A stretch of DNA of 64,000 nucleotides from Maylandia zebra. Its lineage: Eukaryota > Chordata > Actinopteri > Cichliformes > Cichlidae. The DNA lies in assembly GCF_041146795.1 (NCBI RefSeq), contig NC_135172.1, positions 36,317,623 through 36,381,622 of the forward strand, given 5' to 3'. The notes under the pieces were generated by a model. The model saw nothing but the letters and a program-made list of their open reading frames with translations. It was not told the DNA's origin and searched no databases. The position numbers were made by a program, and so were the translations under genes. Below, piece by piece: positions 25,915 to 38,500 of the stretch. Position 1 is the first letter of the stretch; each line of letters begins with the position of its first letter.

Positions 25915-26738
25915 TGTTGGTGTTGCTTCAACCTTCATGTTGTGCAGGTAGGGGGACTGCACAGCATTTTATGCTTTTTCCCCCTGTCCCAAATGTGGGA
26001 TAGGGGGGTATAAGACTCCCCTTATAAATGGCTAATAAATCGTTTATATCTCGGTTATTAATTAAGCTTCAAACAATTTATAAACCATTAATAAATGTTA
26101 CGCATTAAAGAAAGAGAAGAAAGAGAAAAACCTGACCAGTTTATTGCCAAATAGAGATCTATTCACTTATATATTTCATCTAGAGTTGCTATATTAAACA
26201 TTTCAGACTAAGTTACTACCTTGTAAGCACAATAGGCATTTGTAAAGATATATTTTAAACATATAATATTGTATTTTATCAGTGTATTATAAATATCTGC
26301 AACTATCAATGGGAGCCTTATTGTAAAGTGTAAAACGTGTCACTATTTATTAACGACTAATGAACATGTACATGAAGTACCCTCAGAGGATCTACTAGAA
26401 CATGTGAATGCAGCACTATAGACGATACCGCCACCATTTCCGAGACTAACAAGCTGATCTACAACACGGCAGCAGTGATCAGTGAGATGCTTGGCTACAA
26501 GTTGAATAGCCGCAAGTAGCAGTACCCTCAAGGTAGCACGGAGAGAGGTTAGCCAACTATCTGAGCTGCAGAATGGTATGACTGTGAGGGACCAAGCAGC
26601 CAAAGCATAGAGGACACAGGCAAAAAATATCTTCAAAAAGGGTTTTCTTTATTTTAACCCTCAAAAAGTTCAAAAATGACAAAATTCAAAATCATAATTA
26701 GCAGGCCCATAAAAGAGGTCAACTAAATATAACTCTGC
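25915..26738. other. Spacer-1-specific segment, absent from spacer 2
   Basis: These 824 bp lie between GGTGCTG and GAAAAGTAATTTCC, which are directly joined in the spacer between copies 2 and 3 (34117/34118). The segment holds the upstream part of a retrotransposon ORF (about 26395-26600) and the start of the minus-polarity insertion. Because the retrotransposon pieces on both sides belong together, loss from spacer 2 is more likely than gain in spacer 1. Confidence 0.85.
26395..26600 (+). pseudogene. Non-LTR retrotransposon ORF fragment (upstream part)
   Basis: In the plus frame the phrase 'ATISETNKLIYNTAAVISEM' followed by 'LGYKLNSRK' and a stop matches, from memory, the region N-terminal to the reverse transcriptase of a non-LTR element found in fishes and invertebrates. 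A deletion and stops make it non-coding. Its natural continuation appears at 27236, after an inserted segment. Confidence 0.6.
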
Positions 26739-27214
26739 GAAAAGTAATTTCCAGAAACTTAAACCAACAAAGTGAGACACAACTTAACTCACAAACTGAC
26801 CGAATTACAAAGACACATGAGGGTAGCTTTTATAATGATTTGGCCAAACCATTTACACACAATAGGGGGGAAACAAAAACACACACTAATATTAACTAAG
26901 CACAGAATAACCTAACTAAACCTAAAACACCCCTGCTCCTGGTAAGCCCATGGTTGGTCCTGCTGAGCAGGCATTTTGTTCCCAGAGTTGTCAGCCACGA
27001 TATTTGCCCAGACAGAAAACAGCCACCACCCAAACCCAGGTAACTCAAAGAAAGAGAAACATAATTAATATAACAAAATATTTTAGAAAAACCACACAAT
27101 GTTACTATGTGCGCGCCTCATAATACCAGTGTTAGGTTTACCCAAATGATTAATGAATTATATTAATGAAGAAAACTGCAAAGCAAACTAATAAAGTGAA
27201 AAAATGGACTGATT
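26640..27214 (-). mobile_element. Unclassified insertion inside the retrotransposon relic
   Basis: About 575 bp separate two parts of one retrotransposon ORF. Read on the minus strand it ends in AATAAAGAAAACCC, a poly(A)-signal-like terminus, which suggests an LTR-like or retroposed sequence in reverse orientation. No open frame or clear terminal repeats were identified. Its portion from 26739 onward is repeated at 34118-34593. Confidence 0.4.
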
Positions 27215-27223
27215 TACCCATGT

Positions 27224-27559
27224 GTGGCTGATGCCATCACAGTGACAAAGAAGATGCCTAAGAAGTACAGCAAGCCGTCCATACCTGAGGTCTTGGAAAC
27301 TGCCAAGCAACAACTCAAAGCCTTGGCCAGTCGCTTGAAGAGGTACACCAGAGAGATCGAAGGCAGGAGAATAAACCAGCTGTTCTCCACAGAACAATCC
27401 AAGGTGTACTCTCAGTGTCAGGGGAACAATATGAGAACAGCACCACCAAGGCTGGAGACGGAGCAATACTGGAAGAGCATGTGGGAGAAAGACGCAACCC
27501 ATAACAGCAATGCTCAGTGGATAGCGGATCTGAGAGCAGATCACAGCAACCTCCCTGAA
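27224..27559 (+). pseudogene. Non-LTR retrotransposon ORF fragment at the unit 1/2 junction
   Basis: An open frame of about 112 codons encodes basic sequence with 'PEVLETAKQQLKALASRLKR', 'INQLFSTEQSKVYSQ' and 'LETEQYWKSMWEKDATHNSN', phrases I associate with the region just upstream of the reverse transcriptase domain in an R2-like or related non-LTR element. Similarity stops at 'SNLPE', exactly where klhl10 unit 2 begins. No polymerase motif is present, so it is a dead fragment. The assignment to a clade needs a database search. Confidence 0.7.
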
Positions 27560-28145
27560 CACATAAAGACCGGATTTTCCTTAGTAAATATGAAGGTCAT
27601 GCTTTTTTATCATAAACAAATATATAATTCTATGTAATATAGTGGAAAATACCACAAAGCACATTAAATACACACTGAGAAATAGAGTTATTTTTCTGTT
27701 TCACACAAGAGAAAAGATGGTGTTAAGCAACACAGTATATGTGTGTAATATTTGTTAAAGATTCAAAAATTGTCAGAAATTGCTCAAAAAAGACCCGTGG
27801 ATACATTCCTACTCAAGTGTAAAGTCTGTTACTAGACAGAACCCAGCTGAATTAAGAAGGGAGAGTAAAAGCTTCCCTTTATTCTTGTTGTGTTTACCTA
27901 GGAGGACTTGGAAAAGTCCCACATGTGACTTATTGTGATCTGGTCACCCTTTGTGCATGTCCGTTCTACTCAGCAGCCATACCTTGCAGGGAATGAAAAA
28001 TTCTTTTAAATTTGTTATTGTTGCAATGGCGTTCTCTTGATGAAACCCAGTATCTGCAGTGCACGGTCTCCTCACGCACACACTTAAAGTTTTTGAAATA
28101 TCTACAAAAAATGTCCAGTTCACCAGCGGTTTGATGTTCTAAAGA

Positions 28146-28151
28146 TTTATT
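28146..28151 (-). terminator. Poly(A) signal of klhl10 copy 2
   Basis: AATAAA on the minus strand at the position equivalent to that in copy 1. Confidence 0.75.
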
Positions 28152-28211
28152 TCAGTCCTTCATGTTGGAGTCCCAGATGTTGACACATGGCAGTATTGCA
28201 TTTTAAAGGTG

Positions 28212-31200
28212 TTATGTGGACTCCGCTGCTTCTTCTGGCACATTTAAACATGTCAGGCTGTCACGAGGAATGGTGTAATCAGACAGGTTGGGATGTCCGG
28301 ACACCACACAGCAGCTCAGGGCACTGCGGAAAATCCCCATGTCACATGCTTTAAACCACCGGTTGGTTGAAGCGTCGTAGTACTCAACGTTGAAAGTGGT
28401 GGTGAAGCCGTTGAAGCCCCCGACAGCAAAGAGGCGATCATTGATTACCGCAATGCCAAAGTTGCTGCGGCGGGTCAACATAGAGGACACGAGGTTCCAC
28501 GTATTGGTTTGCGGGTTGTAAGCCTCAGCGGTGCGCAGACGTCTGTTTCCATCAAAGCCACCAACCTAAAAGTAAATGCATGGGTGAAATGATTGTGAAG
28601 TATTTATGTTTTCAGTTGTCTTCACAGCTCTTTTGCCTTTATTTCAAAAAGGAGCTTCGAGTTTCAGTCCTTTCTTCAGCAGGTCAGCACCAGGATAAGG
28701 TCACTGCATTCTGCTGATAATAATTTTTTCATTTTTGAATAGAGACAGTGTAAATAGAAAATAAATCTTCAAGAGTAGCTAGCTAAATAAAGAAGTATGT
28801 CTCCAAAGGTGAGACTACACAATCTTTGCTTTTTACCAAAGGGTATAGCAGCAAATCAACTAAATCAGTGGGTTTAAGGCAACTAGCAAGACAAATTTAC
28901 AGCTAAAATACATACTGTCCCAAGAGAATGAGTGCTAATCACTTGGCTTATTTTTCAAAAGGTGTTGGAGGATAATTTTGAAATTGTCTCTAACATATTT
29001 CCCCTAGTGGAATGATGAGGAAATGTGAAATCATCAGTGAAATCATTTTGGGAATGGAGCAAATTCAAATCATGAAATGAAAAAATACATGCAGCAGAAA
29101 CATCACTAATCAGTTAAATTAATGAGTGAGAATGCCTTCTCTGAACCTGTGGTCAGGATAGGAATCTGATTATTGATGAATACAAAACAAAGTTAGCAAA
29201 ACTGCCAAATCTGTCAGCCTTGCTGATCAAGGCACATTACAGATGTGACTTGTATGTTACGTGAGTGTCAGCACTACTTTCTGGTCTTACTGCAAAGACA
29301 TGATCCGCATATGCAATGACACCTATCCCACTGCGGCGGCTGTTCATGGGACTGATCATCGTCCACTGGTCGGTCTCTGGGTTGTAACATTCAGCTGTCT
29401 GCAGACACTCGTTCCCATTGAATCCACCACAAATGTAAATCTGAAGACAAAGAAAAAAAACAAAAAAAACCTGACATTAGTATATATTTCAACTTTTTAA
29501 GAGTTGATGTTTTTCCCTACTTGCATGCTATTACATTCTGTGAACTTAAAAGTTTTTTGAAAATCTTTTTCTTTTACATGATCAACATAACAATGAACAC
29601 TATAAATTCTTCTGATACAGACTGACATTTAGACATTTAGTCCCTGCCTTTCAAAAATAAAAAAAGCTAATTCTTTTAATGACTTTTGTTTTCCTTATCA
29701 TCACTATTACGGGCATACAGGTAGTTTTAAATGTGTAGTTTTGTTCAATTTAGGCCTTCATCACTCTAGCTTAGAAACCAGTTTGTGAGGTATCTTGCAC
29801 CTCGCTTCACTGTAAAAAATGTGTATCCCCTGACTGGTTGGCAAGTGGTAGCTGGAGGTTGATGGGTGTCACTAGTGTGAAATTGAAGAAAGGTGTTGCA
29901 CCACAAACCTCCTTGTGTTTGCTTTGGTCATTAGCAGACTGTTGAGCACACCAGAGGTTTGCATGGAATACTCTGACTTGTCTGCAAACACTCACAAACT
30001 ATTTGTAGAAGTCAGTGTCTTTCATACAACCACTCCCTAACCAGCCGAGGAATACATATTTTTCACTAGCAACTGGTTGTTACCAAAAGGTTGCTGACAG
30101 GTCTCTAGGCCTGTGTGCCTGAGACCCTACTCTATTTCTCTCCTGCTCTTTTACTTTACCCACCCGGCTATGAAGTGTTGTGCAGCTGGCATCGCTCCTC
30201 TGTTCATGCATGGATGCAATAAGACTCCACTGGTTGGTTTCAGGTTGATAGCGCTCTGCACTGCTGAGTCGTACATGCCCGTCGTAGCCTCCCATGGCAT
30301 AGATGAACCCGTTCAACACAGTCACGCTCACATAGCAGCGGCGGCAGTACATGGGTGCCACCTCATTCCAGGTGCGAGTGGTCAGGTCAAACCTACAGAC
30401 GCTGTTGAAATGCTCCACCCTGTCGAAGCCACCAATGGAGTAGACGTACCCGTTGAGGAAGGCGGCTCCATGATAGGCACGAGGATGCTCCAGGTTGTTT
30501 GTTACGTTTACCCAGCATTCAGCCCGGTAATCATAGGCCTCGATGGCGTTAGTTGGATTACGGTCACTCCATCCCCCAATGGCCAGCAGGACGGAATGAG
30601 GCAGGCGGGGACGAGCAAGATGGGGACAGAGGCAAAACACATAGGGTCTGTTGGTCATATTTTGTGGTAATATAATGGCAGCCTTTATCATGGACAGACG
30701 GTCAGAACTGGTCCGCACCAACTGATTGAGCCGCACATTGTCCCTTAGGTAGTCTAAAGTCACCAGTCCCAGTCGGACCTACAGAGACATGACAGAAGAC
30801 AATAGGACTTAGACAATGGAAACATTGAATTTGAACTATATCAGTTTTAGTCAACTCCAGCTTCTTTAGGATAATGCTCGTAGTGTTATTTCATTTTCTT
30901 ATTGCTAGCAAGAGGGAGACCAAAGTGAGACACCATTAGCCTTTTTGTCAACATAGACAAAAGTCCTTTGTACAGTTCTGATGAAGATAAATCTTAAATC
31001 TAATGTGTTAAGTTTAACTTTATATAAAAAACAAATGACATAAACTAAAATAAAGCTGAGGAACACAAACAGGGGAGAATGGTTGTACTTGTTACGGACA
31101 GTTTTTAGTCATAGGCCTAGCAACTACACTAAATAAATACAATTTATTCTATAATATGTGTGAAGCTTTCTGATACAGTTTTAATGATCTTGAAGAGAAT

Positions 31201-32985
31201 TGCTTAAATGTGGTTTGGCTACAGCTGAAAAGACCAACATCTCGAGCGATTAAAGCATCCTTATACCCAGATGGATTGACTCAATCTATGACTTAAATGC
31301 TGAAGATTTAAGTCGAAACTAAATGTAGTAATGGAAGTTTATACACCTTAGACAACAGAGCGATGAGGTGTTGTTCCCGTTCTGCAGGCACATGGCTAAT
31401 CCACTTTATAAGTGCTTCGTACGCAGTGCTCTCACACTGTACATTGAGGTCATCTCTTTCAAGAATATCACCAAGTTCCTCCACAGTTAGCTGCAGGAAC
31501 TCCTCCTGAAGAACCACCTGCTCAAAGTTACTGACGATGTAGTGGAAGGCCTTGGCACGTAGTTCGGGTGATAAGTGTACTTTTGTGAACTGCCAAATGC
31601 CAACACAGTTCTCTGCGCAGAGTTGCTCCCCCACGAAGTCACTGCAGATTTTTACAATGTCCATTACATTGAGTTGATCAGCTGCCATGAGAAGTTCCAC
31701 TGCGTTTTCCTCCGTTACAGAAACACTGCCAGTGTATGCAAAGTCAATGATGAGTGCCATCATCTCAGGAGACAAGCCAGGTATGTTGAAGACCTGTTTG
31801 TCTGGGTCGCTCCAAGAGGTGAAGAGAGCTCTGAGGGTAGAGATGGACACAGAGCAGAGAATTTTAAAAGGTGTGGAAGCAACAAGATAATAAACCATGT
31901 CAAGCACAAGTAGGATAAATATATAAAATCAATTGACTGGAATGGAAATGATCGCCTGATTGCATGTGTTACTATGTGATTATTGTGATAGTCTTTTCAT
32001 GTCTAGTCCATATTGCTGTAGAGGATATAACTCCAAAACAGAGTTTGTACATGTTTAGTGAGCTTGAGTGTTGGATTTATTACACTGGCAGTATGTATAT
32101 GAAGCTATTGCCAAACAAAATGCAGTGACAGAGCCTCCACCATGTTTTACAGCTGATTCGAGACACTCAGTGTTGTACCTCTATGACAAATGTTTAAGTC
32201 AACTCCATAAGGCCTGTTTCCACTGATCTTCAGTCTAGTTATCATGTAATTTGGCATATCTCAGCCTGTTTCCTTTTTCATAGGTCAACATTAAATGGCT
32301 TAACAAACAAATAAACAAACAAACAAAAACAAAACAAAAGCATTCCTCTGAAAATGGTCAGGTACAATGACTGGACCGAAAAGGGTGAAAAATGTCCAAT
32401 CAAAACCTTTGAAAGCCTCTGACAACTATTGTTCAAGTGTACCTTTAAAAAATCATCTACTTCAAAGCAAAACATAACGACACGAGAGGCAACTCAAAAC
32501 TTTTGCACAGCATATAACTGCATAATAGCATTCAACCTTTTTAGTATTAGTAAATCTGGTGTGTTTTACTGTGTGGATAACACTTGATAAGATATTAATG
32601 TAACTTAATAAAACACATAAATGAAACTTCAGCTCAACACAGTCTGAATTTAGTTCATGCAATCACCAAGTGCAAATGTTTGCGTTATGTTTTGGGTATA
32701 TCTGTCAGTTGACTGTGACTGTCTTTTTATCACAAAAGCTCCATGATTCCTTTTTGTTGGCACTGTTTCACAGACTAAGACCATGAATTACATAAATCGG
32801 TAATCATTCCTCCCCATTATCAGGTAAGCAACTCACCTGAAGTACGGGGTGCAGTTACACAGGATTATCTTGTGGACCGGAAATTCAACATCCTCCACTT
32901 TGATGATTGCATCACAAAATTTTCCCTCAAAACGGAGTTCATTATACACTGAGCTCGACTTGTATGGAGGCTGTTCTTCCCTCAT
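28212..32985 (-). CDS. klhl10: Kelch-like protein 10, copy 2 (hybrid gene)
   Basis: Exons on the minus strand: 32837-32985, 31347-31830, 30164-30778, 29291-29440 and 28212-28565, with the same lengths and GT-AG borders as copy 1, giving 583 residues. BTB, BACK and six Kelch blades are intact. The predicted protein appears identical to copy 3 and differs from copy 1 at four residues. Exon 3 carries only one silent change relative to copy 1. Intron 2 contains an extra 229 bp (30964-31192) and intron 4 an extra 23 bp, both shared with copy 3. Exon 1 and the upstream region instead follow copy 1, so this gene combines a copy-1-type 5' region with a copy-3-type body. Function is as for KLHL10: a CUL3 substrate adaptor, probably in the male germ line. 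Confidence 0.94.
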
Positions 32986-33694
32986 CTTGAGTTTTGTGAC
33001 TGCTTTTCTTATTTTTTTGTCTGAAGTTTGTCTTACAATCCAATACAGTTTGTCTTAAAGTGTTCTGAGCACCAAATCAAACCTAACTGTGACATTATGG
33101 AATGGAAGCTTATGACATCAAAATGACTTGGCAACAGTCACCCCATAGAATTGTTTTCAAATCTAAATCTACGTTTTTTTAAAAATGAACCTTTCATTGC
33201 TTAACAGCTTTGTTTTGATTTGGTTTTAATGTATTGCAAATGAGCCTCACAGATAGCACACAGCATTTTGTATGTTTGCTTCACAGAGGTCAACTTATGG
33301 ACTACAATTTCACATTTAGTTTTTATGCATGCAAGCTCATTGCCACACTTTTTTGTGTACATTTCATTATTGCCCCGGTATTTTCCCTACTACACAACCT
33401 AAAGTATTTGTTATTAAAAATATGAGTCTAAAAATACATGGCAGTGCCAAACACAGATGTGATACATAGCATGATTCATGGCTAAGCTGTTTTCTCGGAT
33501 TGTATTAGACTTTTATCCATGAGGAAAAATGTGCTCCTGCACTTTACTGATGTACTAGAGTAGTAAAAAACAAACAAATAAACAAACAAAAAACAGGTTT
33601 GTGTTCTAGAAAAATTTTATAGACCAACACTATAATATATGTACTGTATATATCGTACAAGACTGCTATAATGACGGTGCTTGACAGTGTTACC

Positions 33695-33800
33695 TCAGAC
33701 AGGTGCAAGCAGTCACCTGCCTGAGCACAGACTGCACACGCGTAGCAGATCTGCTGTTGAACAATTGCTCAAAGATATAAGACAAAATATATATATAAGA
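33695..33800 (-). promoter_or_regulatory. Candidate promoter and 5' non-coding exon, klhl10 copy 2
   Basis: Near-exact counterpart of the block upstream of copy 1, including the TATATATA run and the CTGAG-GTAACA donor-like site. Same inference and same limits. Confidence 0.3.
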
Positions 33801-34117
33801 CTAAAAGCAGGTTGGATGTGACAAGCCTGGTTTGATGTAGATGTAGAGGTGTGTATGAAAACATCATCCCAAAATTAGAAAATTATAATGGAAAGAGTTT
33901 GATTTAGAGTCTTTGTAAAATAAAGTGGAGCAGCAGGAACAATCCCAGGACAGCCTTCTGCTTGCAATAAGAAAAATGTAAGAAATGTTTACAGTAAATT
34001 CATAAATCAGTCAATTCAGCATCAGAATAAAGATTAGACCACCATGGAGGGAGGTTGTTCCTATGAACAGCTTTGCAAATCACTGTCTACACGTTGGTTT
34101 ACTGCAATAAGGTGCTG

Positions 34118-34593
34118 GAAAAGTAATTTCCAGAAACTTAAACCAACAAAGTGAGACACAACTTAACTCACAAACTGACCGAATTACAAAGACACATGAG
34201 GGTAGCTTTTATAATGATTTGGCCAAACCATTTACACACAATAGGGGGGAAACAAAAACACACACTAATATTAACTAAGTACAGAATAACCTAACTAAAC
34301 CTAAAACACCCCTGCTCCTGGTAAGCCCATGGTTGGTCCTGCTGAGCAGGCATTTTGTTCCCAGAGTTGTCAGCCACGATATTTGCCCAGACAGAAAACA
34401 GCCACCACCCAAACCCAGGTAACTCAAAGAAAGAGAAACATAATTAATATAACAAAATATTTTAGAAAAACCACACAATGTTACTATGTGCGCGCCTCAT
34501 AATACCAGTGTTAGGTTTACCCAAATGATTAATGAATTATATTAATGAAGAAAACTGCAAAGCAAACTAATAAAGTGAAAAAATGGACTGATT
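34118..34593 (-). mobile_element. Second copy of the unclassified insertion, truncated
   Basis: Matches 26739-27214 almost base for base, but its AATAAA-bearing end is missing because spacer 2 lacks the 824 bp found in spacer 1. Confidence 0.55.
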
Positions 34594-34602
34594 TACCCAT
34601 GT

Positions 34603-34938
34603 GTGGCTGATGCCATCACAGTGACAAAGAAGATGCCTAAGAAGTACAGCAAGCCGTCCATACCTGAGGTCTTGGAAACTGCCAAGCAACAACTCAAAGC
34701 CTTGGCCAGTCGCTTGAAGAGGTACACCAGAGAGATCGAAGGCAGGAGAATAAACCAGCTGTTCTCCACAGAACAATCCAAGGTGTACTCTCAGTGTCAG
34801 GGGAACAATATGAGAACAGCACCACCAAGGCTGGAGACGGAGCAATACTGGAAGAGCATGTGGGAGAAAGACGCAACCCATAACAGCAATGCTCAGTGGA
34901 TAGCGGATCTGAGAGCAAATCACAGCAACCTCCCTGAA
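34603..34938 (+). pseudogene. Non-LTR retrotransposon ORF fragment at the unit 2/3 junction
   Basis: Duplicate of 27224-27559 with one visible amino-acid change (Asp to Asn near the end, before HSNLPE). It again ends exactly where a klhl10 unit starts. It was carried along by the tandem duplication rather than inserted independently. Confidence 0.7.
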
Positions 34939-35526
34939 CACATAAAGACCGGATTTTCCTTAGTAAATATGAAGGTCATGCTTTTTTTATCATAAACAAA
35001 TATATAATTCTATGTAATATAGTGGAAAATACCACAAAGCACATTAAATACACACTGAGAAATAGAGTTATTTTTCTGTTTCACACAAGAGAAAAGATGG
35101 TGTTAAGCAACACAGTATATGTGTGTCATATTTGTTAAAGATTCAAAAATTGTCAGAAATTGCTCAAAAATGACCCGTGGATACATTCCTACTCAAGTGT
35201 AAAGTCTGTTACTAGACAGAACCCCAGCTGACTTAAGAAGGGAGAGTAAAAGCTTCCCTTTATTCTTGTTGTGTTTACCTAGGAGGACTTGGAAAAGTCC
35301 CACATGTGACTTATTGTGATCTGGTCACCCTTTGTGCATGTCCGTTCTACTCAGCAGCCATACCTTGCAGGGAATGAAAAATTCTTTTAAATTTGTTATT
35401 GTTGCAATGGCGTTCTCTTGATGAAACCCAGTATCTGCAGTGCACGGTCTCCTCACGCACACACTTAAAGTTTTTGAAATATCTACAAAAAATGTCCAGT
35501 TCACCAGCGGTTTGATGTTCTAAAGA

Positions 35527-35532
35527 TTTATT
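35527..35532 (-). terminator. Poly(A) signal of klhl10 copy 3
   Basis: AATAAA on the minus strand, conserved in position with copies 1 and 2. Confidence 0.75.
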
Positions 35533-35592
35533 TCAGTCCTTCATGTTGGAGTCCCAGATGTTGACACATGGCAGTATTGCATTTTAAAGGTG

Positions 35593-38500
35593 TTACGTGG
35601 ACTCCGCTGCTTCTTCTGGCACATTTAAACATGTCAGGCTGTCACGAGGAATGGTGTAATCAGACAGGTTGGGATGTCCGGACACCACACAGCAGCTCAG
35701 GGCACTGCGGAAAATCCCCATGTCACATGCTTTAAACCACCGGTTGGTTGAAGCGTCGTAGTACTCAACGTTGAAAGTGGTGGTGAAGCCGTTGAAGCCC
35801 CCGACAGCAAAGAGGCGATCATTGATTACCGCAATGCCAAAGTTGCTGCGGCGGGTCAACATAGAGGACACGAGGTTCCACGTATTGGTTTGCGGGTTGT
35901 AAGCCTCAGCGGTGCGCAGACGTCTGTTTCCATCAAAGCCACCAACCTAAAAGTAAATGCATGGGTGAAATGATTGTGAAGTATTTATGTTTTCAGTTGT
36001 CTTCACAGCTCTTTTGCCTTTATTTCAAAAAGGAGCTTCGAGTTTCAGTCCTTTCTTCAGCAGGTCAGCACCAGGATAAGGTCACTGCATTCTGCTGATA
36101 ATAATTTTTTCATTTTTGAATAGAGACAGTGTAAATAGAAAATAAATCTTCAAGAGTAGCTAGCTAAATAAAGAAGTATATCTCCGAAGGTGAGACTACA
36201 CAATCTTTGCTTTTTACCAAAGGGTATAGCAGCAAATCAACTAAATCAGTGGGTTTAAGGCAACTAGCAAGACAAATTTACAGCTAAAATACATACTGTC
36301 CCAAGAGAATGAGTGCTAATCACTTGGCTTATTTTTCAAAAGGTGTTGGAGGATGATTTTGAAATTGTCTCTAACATATTTCCCCTAGTGGAATGATGAG
36401 GAAATGTGAAATCATCAGTGAAATCATTTTGGGAATGGAGCAAATTCAAATCATGAAATGAAAAAATACATGCAGCAGAAACATCACTAATCAGTTAAAT
36501 TAATGAGTGAGAATGCCTTCTCTGAACCTGTGGTCAGGATAGGAATCTGATTATTGATGAATACAAAACAAAGTTAGCAAAACTGCCAAATCTGTCAGCC
36601 TTGCTGATCAAGGCACATTACAGATGTGACTTGTATGTTACGTGAGTGTCAGCACTACTTTCTGGTCTTACTGCAAAGACATGATCCGCATATGCAATGA
36701 CACCTATCCCACTGCGGCGGCTGTTCATGGGACTGATCATCGTCCACTGGTCGGTCTCTGGGTTGTAACATTCAGCTGTCTGCAGACACTCGTTCCCATT
36801 GAATCCACCACAAATGTAAATCTGAAGACAAAGAAAAAAAACAAAAAAAACCTGACATTAGTATATATTTCAACTTTTTAAGAGTTGATGTTTTTCCCTA
36901 CTTGCATGCTATTACATTCTGTGAACTTAAAAGTTTTTTGAAAATCTTTTTCTTTTACATGATCAACATAACAATGAACACTATAAATTCTTCTGATACA
37001 GACTGACATTTAGACATTTAGTCCCTGCCTTTCAAAAATAAAAAAAGCTAATTCTTTTAATGACTTTTGTTTTCCTTATCATCACTATTACGGGCATACA
37101 GGTAGTTTTAAATGTGTAGTTTTGTTCAATTTAGGCCTTCATCACTCTAGCTTAGAAACCAGTTTGTGAGGTACCTTGCACCTCGCTTCACTGTAAAAAA
37201 TGTGTATCCCCTGACTGGTTGGCAAGTGGTAGCTGGAGGTTGATGGTGTCACTAGTGTGAAATTGAAGAAAGGTGTTGCACCACAAACCTCCTTGTGTTT
37301 GCTTTGGTCATTAGCAGACTGTTGAGCACACCAGAGGTTTGCATGGAATACTCTGACTTGTCTGCAAACACTCACAAACTATTTGTAGAAGTCAGTGTCT
37401 TTCTTACAGCCACTCCCTAACCAGCCGAGGAATACATATTTTTCACTAGCAACTGGTTGTTACCAAAAGGTTGCTGACAGGTCTCTAGGCCTGTGTGCCT
37501 GAGACCCTACTCTATTTCTCTCCTGCTCTTTTACTTTACCCACCCGGCTGTGAAGTGTTGTGCAGCTGGCATCGCTCCTCTGTTCATGCATGGATGCAAT
37601 AAGACTCCACTGGTTGGTTTCAGGTTGATAGCGCTCTGCACTGCTGAGTCGTACATGCCCGTCGTAGCCTCCCATGGCATAGATGAACCCGTTCAACACA
37701 GTCACGCTCACATAGCAGCGGCGGCAGTACATGGGTGCCACCTCATTCCAGGTGCGAGTGGTCAGGTCAAACCTACAGACGCTGTTGAAATGCTCCACCC
37801 TGTCGAAGCCACCAATGGAGTAGACGTACCCGTTGAGGAAGGCGGCTCCATGATAGGCACGAGGATGCTCCAGGTTGTTTGTTACGTTTACCCAGCATTC
37901 AGCCCGGTAATCATAGGCCTCGATGGCGTTAGTTGGATTACGGTCACTCCATCCCCCAATGGCCAGCAGGACGGAATGAGGCAGACGGGGACGAGCAAGA
38001 TGGGGACAGAGGCAAAACACATAGGGTCTGTTGGTCATATTTTGTGGTAATATAATGGCAGCCTTTATCATGGACAGACGGTCAGAACTGGTCCGCACCA
38101 ACTGATTGAGCCGCACATTGTCCCTTAGGTAGTCTAAAGTCACCAGTCCCAGTCGGACCTACAGAGACATGACAGAAGACAATAGGACTTAGACAATGGA
38201 AACATTGAATTTGAACTATATCAGTTTTAGTCAACTCCAGCTTCTTTAGGATAATGCTCGTAGTGTTATTTCATTTTCTTATTGCTAGCAAGAGGGAGAC
38301 CAAAGTGAGACACCATTAGCCTTTTTGTCAACATAGACAAAAGTCCTTTGTACAGTTCTGATGAAGATAAATCTTAAATCTAATGTGTTAAGTTTAACTT
38401 TATATAAAAAACAAATGACATAAACTAAAATAAAGCTGAGGAACACAAACAGGGGAGAATGGTTGTACTTGTTACGGACAGTTTTTAGTCATAGGCCTAG

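Larger units (their letters stand above)
27560..34117 (-). repeat. Tandem unit 2 (6.6 kb) carrying klhl10 copy 2
   Basis: Second unit of the array. From its left edge to at least 31685 (exon 2) it shares derived variants and indels with unit 3; from about 32141 (intron 1) to its right edge it shares variants with unit 1. This switch makes it a hybrid unit. Confidence 0.97.
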
